A stretch of DNA of 64,000 nt from Channa striata (taxonomy: Eukaryota > Chordata > Actinopteri > Anabantiformes > Channidae). A model generated the notes under the pieces. The model was not told the DNA's origin. It made no database searches and saw nothing but the letters and a program-made list of their open reading frames with translations. The position numbers were made by a program, and so were the translations under genes. The DNA lies in NCBI GenBank assembly GCA_033026295.1, contig CM065171.1, positions 3,737,957 to 3,801,956 of the forward strand, given 5' to 3'. Below are positions 60,561-64,000 of this stretch, in pieces (the first letter of the stretch is position 1; every line of letters starts with the position of its first letter).

Positions 60561-61080
60561 AAGGCATCCTCGCTTGTGTTCCGGTTTTGTCCGGTGGTTA
60601 AATCCCGTCCAGTCAGCGCGGCGGCGGCTGCACGATTATAAATGAATAAAAAAGATGAGAGAAAAATGAAAGAGCGAGCGGGATAGAGTGACGTAAAGAG
60701 AGATAGAGGGAGACGGGGGGAAAGGAGAGCTGCCGGACCGGACCGGACCGGACCGGACCGTGCTAGCAGGGTGAGGCTAATCACCGTAGCCCCGGATCTC
60801 ACCGTTTCCCTCTTTGTTGATGTCAGAACCGAACGACGTAGCGTCCGCGCGCCGTTATGTAAAACTGCTCAGGCTGTAGTAGCGCGCGACGCCGTAGTAT
60901 TTCGCGTTACGTGCCTCACTTGTAGCGACACTAGCAACGTTATTTTATCATTATTATTTTTTTCATTTTAGTAGTAGATCTGTTTGGCATAAATAACTGT
61001 CCTGTGCATGCACGTCAGTCGTGTCGGTGTCGGTACATGTTTCCCGTTACTCTGGTAGTAACGTGACCAGGAAGTGGCGC
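60560..61080 (+). promoter_or_regulatory. dpy19l3: Probable dpy19l3 promoter and first untranslated exon
   Basis: CpG density is high from about 60,590 to 61,060, with GCGCGGCGGCGGC at about 60,617 and GTCCGCGCGCCG at about 60,842. The tandem pentamer CCGGA (five copies, 60,733-60,757) is followed by the likely splice donor AGCAGG|GTGAGG at 60,771. An untranslated first exon ending at 60,770 would join the acceptor TGTCTAG at 61,274, 16 bases before the start codon. The transcription start is probably near 60,600 but is not resolved. Confidence 0.55.
60733..60760. repeat. (CCGGA)5 tandem pentamer
   Basis: Five perfect CCGGA units plus CCG, inside the probable first exon of dpy19l3. Confidence 0.95.
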
Positions 61081-61164
61081 CTCAGCAGGCCTGTCCACCA
61101 GGGTTCGACTGCAAGACCCGGTTCAGACGTGTTACACTGGTGCCAGTCGGTGTTTGTGTGAGGC

Positions 61165-61167
<3 letters not shown>

Positions 61168-61217
<50 letters not shown>
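61168..61217. repeat. (GT)25 microsatellite
   Basis: A 50-base GT run in the first dpy19l3 intron, ending about 55 bases upstream of the acceptor at 61,274. Confidence 0.93.
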
Positions 61218-61218
<1 letters not shown>

Positions 61219-61290
61219 CAGCTGATACCTGTTCATCATATGAGGGTAACCATCACACACACTGTCTCTGTCTAGCTGCAGTGATCCAGC

Positions 61291-61432
61291 ATGACAGGCC
61301 TGCGTCAGAGGAAGGGCAGCAGGGGCAAGGATCCCCCAGTGGGTGCAGAGCTTCCGTCCCAGCAGTCCAACTGTTGCACCGATCATCATCATCATCATCA
61401 TCATCATCATTCTCCAGAGAAGATATTACACG
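61291..61432 (+). CDS. dpy19l3: dpy19l3 coding exon 1 (N-terminus)
   Basis: The acceptor at 61,274 is followed by ATG at 61,291. The exon encodes MTGLRQRKGSRGKDPP, a short basic cytosolic N-terminus like the MxxRQRR start of vertebrate DPY19L3. A run of nine histidines (residues 32-40, encoded by CAT repeats) and SPEKILH follow. The donor CACG|GTGAGT leaves phase 1. Neighbouring frames through the repeat (Ser or Met runs) are artefacts. The His run is not in the human protein as I recall it. The assignment rests on the joined next exon. Confidence 0.82.
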
Positions 61433-63016
61433 GTGAGTGAGCCATCCTCTTCCACCCACTGGATCTTCATACAGTCATTGGGGTCTTTGATTATACGGTG
61501 GGCATGGTGGGCAGCTGTCCAACCTGCGACCTCCTACCTGCTGTGGGAGCAGAATGGTAAAGGGAGAATTCTCAGTGATGTTTTAATCAAGTGACATGTT
61601 TTCATAAGTCACTTTACAAGTTAAAGTCTGCGCCGCACTGAAGCCTGTAGGTACTCCATTACATTTTCGTTGTGCTGCAATCTCAAGATTAATGAGTTAA
61701 ATATGTGTAAGCCTTTTTTTCTGCAGTTTGAATTATTTAAATGAATGTGATTTATATTATTTAAATTATCTGTATTTTACTAGTACCTACATTACTAAAA
61801 AAACAAAATACATTAGTAAAAGATGCATTTCATATAGGCTTATGTATGTGAATGTTATTGTGAACACCACTTAAACAACTGCAACTATTATAAATGCTGT
61901 GGCGCATCAAAATGGTTGTTAAATGGTGCAGTAAGTCACAATATTCAGAGACATAAGGAGCAATATACATTTTGACTTGTCATAGTAGGGTGACAATAGG
62001 TGGCTTAGTCTTCTTCTCAGGTGTATCGGAAATCATGATTAGAATTGTAATCATAACTCTATAGTCATAAATACTGTCCTGGATACCTGTGACAAAATTT
62101 CGTTTTTTCTTATCCGTGCCTGATGTAAAAACTTTTTGGCTAGTGGTTTTCCAAAATTAGCTCCTCAGCATTTTCATTGGCTACAATTTTGTTGTTGTGA
62201 AATCACATTTTATATGATTTAAGTTGACTGTGCTAAAATTATCTTGAACAACCTCTCATTATGACAATGCAAATCGATACTACAGCATGTCAGTTTGTTT
62301 AGATATGAGTTTGCATGTATGTCTTTACATATACATAACATTACAACCTAAAACATGATGTGACCACGGTACAGAGTCAAATGTGTGGCTTCACTTTAGA
62401 ATAGATCGCAACTAGACACAGTGCAAAGCATGTGGGAAGCTACGGAGCTGCAAATTTGGTTGCACGGTAAATCTGACCACACGTTCAAAGCAGCACAGCA
62501 TCGAACTGAATCTCCTGCTGTGTCCTTGTCACCTTGAGCAGTGATGAGACAGTCCCACATCCATCTAACAGTAACATTAACATTCCCTTTAACATGTTTG
62601 GGGAACAAACTGAAAAACACTTTTGTAAAACGAACCCCAGTGAAAGAATAAATGTTTTTGTTATCGAAACATTGGACCCTTTATAACAATTTTGGAATCG
62701 GAAGAGGGATTCCATAAGAACCGGAAATGATGGGTGGAACTGGAATCAGAATTGGAATCGATAAAATTCTAAATATACCCAACCCTAGTCATAATGTTGT
62801 GCCAGTGAAGCTGCAAATTGGACTTTGTATGAACTAGTTACGTTCAAGTGCAACCAAGCCCTGAGCCACAACGCTCACTTCTATTATTTACACTTTTGCT
62901 TTTTCTGTTGTGTCTCAATGAATCTTCTATACAAAAGCCTGTCGTGAATAACATTAATCTTGATGTTTTGGGTGTTTTGACAGCAGCAACTTCTTGACAT
63001 GTGAATGTTTCTGCAG
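61433..63016 (+). other. dpy19l3: dpy19l3 intron
   Basis: GT-AG intron of 1,584 bases, AT-rich. A segment at about 62,640-62,790 has GGAATCGGAA, GGAATCAG and GGAATCGATAAAATTC motifs typical of a fish interspersed repeat, but I cannot name it. No nested gene. Confidence 0.75.
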
Positions 63017-63144
63017 GTGACTGGTCATGGGGAGCAGTAATCTGGACATCAGTTGGTTGGTCTGTCTCTGTTGGTCTTGGCCTGCTGTGCTGTATCTACG
63101 TGGCCACACTACACGAGAATGATCTGTGGTTCTCCAACATCAAG
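63017..63144 (+). CDS. dpy19l3: dpy19l3 coding exon 2, gene runs off the window
   Basis: After TTTCTGCAG the exon encodes residues 48-90: GDWSWGAVIWTSVGWSVSVG and LGLLCCIYVATLHENDLWFS plus NIK. A single hydrophobic stretch (about residues 54-77) is the first transmembrane helix, and ATLHENDLWFSNIK is the near-invariant DPY19L3 motif at the start of the first luminal loop. DPY19 proteins are ER multi-pass C-mannosyltransferases that attach mannose to tryptophan in W-x-x-W motifs of thrombospondin repeats, using dolichol-phosphate-mannose; human DPY19L3 is reported to act on R-spondin1. The donor is CAAG|GTACAA, phase 0. The remaining roughly 600-plus residues lie beyond the window. Confidence 0.95.
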
Positions 63145-63450
63145 GTACAAGGCCCTCACTTAAAACGTTTATTATTTTTAGGTGTAGAAATTTGAATATC
63201 ACTGTTGATGTTAGCAAAACCTTCTTTTTTTACTATAACTTGTCAAACGTCTGTCATAAAAAGGCCAATTGCAGCAATATCAATGGCTCTGTATCCAACC
63301 ATAAGCTTTTAAAGATCAACCAATGAAATTGTCATTTTTGCTCTCAGTGGTTACTTTATAATATCAGTGATGTAGTCCAAAACCTTAATTCTATTATTTT
63401 TCTACATTCTGATGTAGATTAACTGCTGTGCTTCAGACAGTTGGTTTCAT
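63145..63450 (+). other. dpy19l3: Start of dpy19l3 intron 2
   Basis: Intron sequence after the donor at 63,145, AT-rich, before a transposon relic. The next exon is not in the window. Confidence 0.7.
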
Positions 63451-63451
63451 A

Positions 63452-64000
63452 TTCGCCTCTAGAATATTCGGGTGTAGAGAGGAGTTCATGGTCGACTCAA
63501 TGTCTGCAGGTTGCACAGGTCATGTGGCTGCAAAACAAGCCCAAATCATCACCCTCCACCGCCCTGCTTGACAGTGGGTCCTAGTGTTTCTGCTAGAATG
63601 CTGTGTTTGGTTTTTACCAAACACGGCGCTGGAATTAAGGCCAAACAATTTTACTTTGATATCATCAGTCTATAAGAAATTGTTCCAGGAGCCTTGTGGT
63701 TTGTTTAGAGGCAGTTTTGAGAATTTCAGTCATGCTTTCATGTTCATTTTAGACCGAAGAGGCTTTCTTCTGGCATTCCTTGCAAACAGAGCGTACCTGT
63801 TCTGTCTCACTCTGATTGTGCTGACTTTATCATTTAACGTGCTCCGTGAGGCCTGTAGGGTCAGAGATGTAGCTCCTGAGTTTTTTGTATTTATTTGAGC
63901 CTTGCTCAGTTGGACCATGGGGTGGGTGTGTTGACAAGACTGGCAACTGCCTTTAGTGCTTTCCACTTGTGAATAATCATTCATCAGTTAACAAAGGGCT
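63452..64000 (-). pseudogene. Tc1-like transposase remnant (runs off the window)
   Basis: The minus strand reads a decayed Tc1/mariner transposase. The N-terminal side (63,984 to about 63,730) has the second helix-turn-helix part: SLTLQASRSTLN, then TIRVRQNRYALFARNARRKP and LRSKMNMKA. The frame then breaks and continues with remnants of the DDE region (WPEQFLI..IKVKLFGLNS and WRVMIWACF) down to about 63,452. Stops and frameshifts make it inactive. It differs from the family at 1,997. The element's outer part lies beyond the right edge. It is inside intron 2 of dpy19l3, in antisense orientation. Confidence 0.85.

Noticed and set aside
60509..60802. Minus-strand 97-codon frame over the dpy19l3 promoter
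   Set aside because: It is antisense to a GC-rich promoter with pentamer repeats and has no recognisable domain.
61074..61436. 120-codon frame across the GT repeat upstream of dpy19l3
   Set aside because: Runs of Cys-Val and Ser come from GT and CAT repeats read in the wrong frame; the dpy19l3 frame starts at 61,291 and joins the next exon correctly.
1..64000. CRISPR array, operon or phage-type system
   Set aside because: The DNA is vertebrate nuclear sequence; the tandem repeats are microsatellites without spacers.

Overview
This window is nuclear DNA from a teleost fish. It has spliced vertebrate genes with long introns, abundant CA/TG microsatellites, and relics typical of fish genomes: Tc1-like transposons, a LINE 3' tail ending in GGAT repeats, tRNA-derived SINEs, a probable LTR, and TA-flanked MITEs. 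The fish attribution rests on the repeat families and the divergence of the two genes from their mammalian counterparts. I cannot name the species.

Layout. Positions 1 to about 33,000 hold no supportable protein-coding exon. This stretch is AT-rich, microsatellite-rich intergenic DNA with a Tc1-like relic (about 1,997-2,905), a LINE tail (5,440-5,573), a minus-strand LINE ORF2 fragment (about 17,296-17,880), a probable solo LTR (20,632-21,382), SINE-like pieces (11,430, 23,236, 28,999) and several segments that look like conserved non-coding elements. A CpG- and GT-rich segment at about 33,060-33,600 is the likely promoter of the first gene.

Gene 1 is znf507 on the plus strand. It has six coding exons from 35,892 to 52,035. 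The spliced reading frame is continuous and gives 1,087 residues with ten C2H2 zinc fingers. It is followed by a probable 4.5-kb 3' UTR with an AATAAA at 56,524. Its introns carry TA-flanked inverted-repeat elements, one of which ends about 85 bp upstream of the last coding exon.

Gene 2 is dpy19l3 on the plus strand, cut off by the window end. A CpG-rich promoter and first-exon region (about 60,560-61,080) precedes two coding exons (61,291-61,432 and 63,017-63,144). These encode the first 90 residues of a C-mannosyltransferase-type multi-pass ER membrane protein, including a nine-histidine run encoded by a CAT repeat. A minus-strand Tc1-like transposase relic lies in the following intron and runs off the window.

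The order znf507 then dpy19l3, head to tail, is the order I recall for human 19q13.11, where TSHZ3 lies on the far side of a gene desert. The gene-poor left half may therefore be long-range regulatory landscape; that is inference. The two genes are not known to work in one pathway. One is a nuclear zinc-finger protein and the other an ER glycosyltransferase. I found no convincing new biological system. The most interesting points are the transposon next to a splice acceptor, the coding CAT repeat, the Z-DNA-prone promoter tract, and the possible regulatory elements in the desert.
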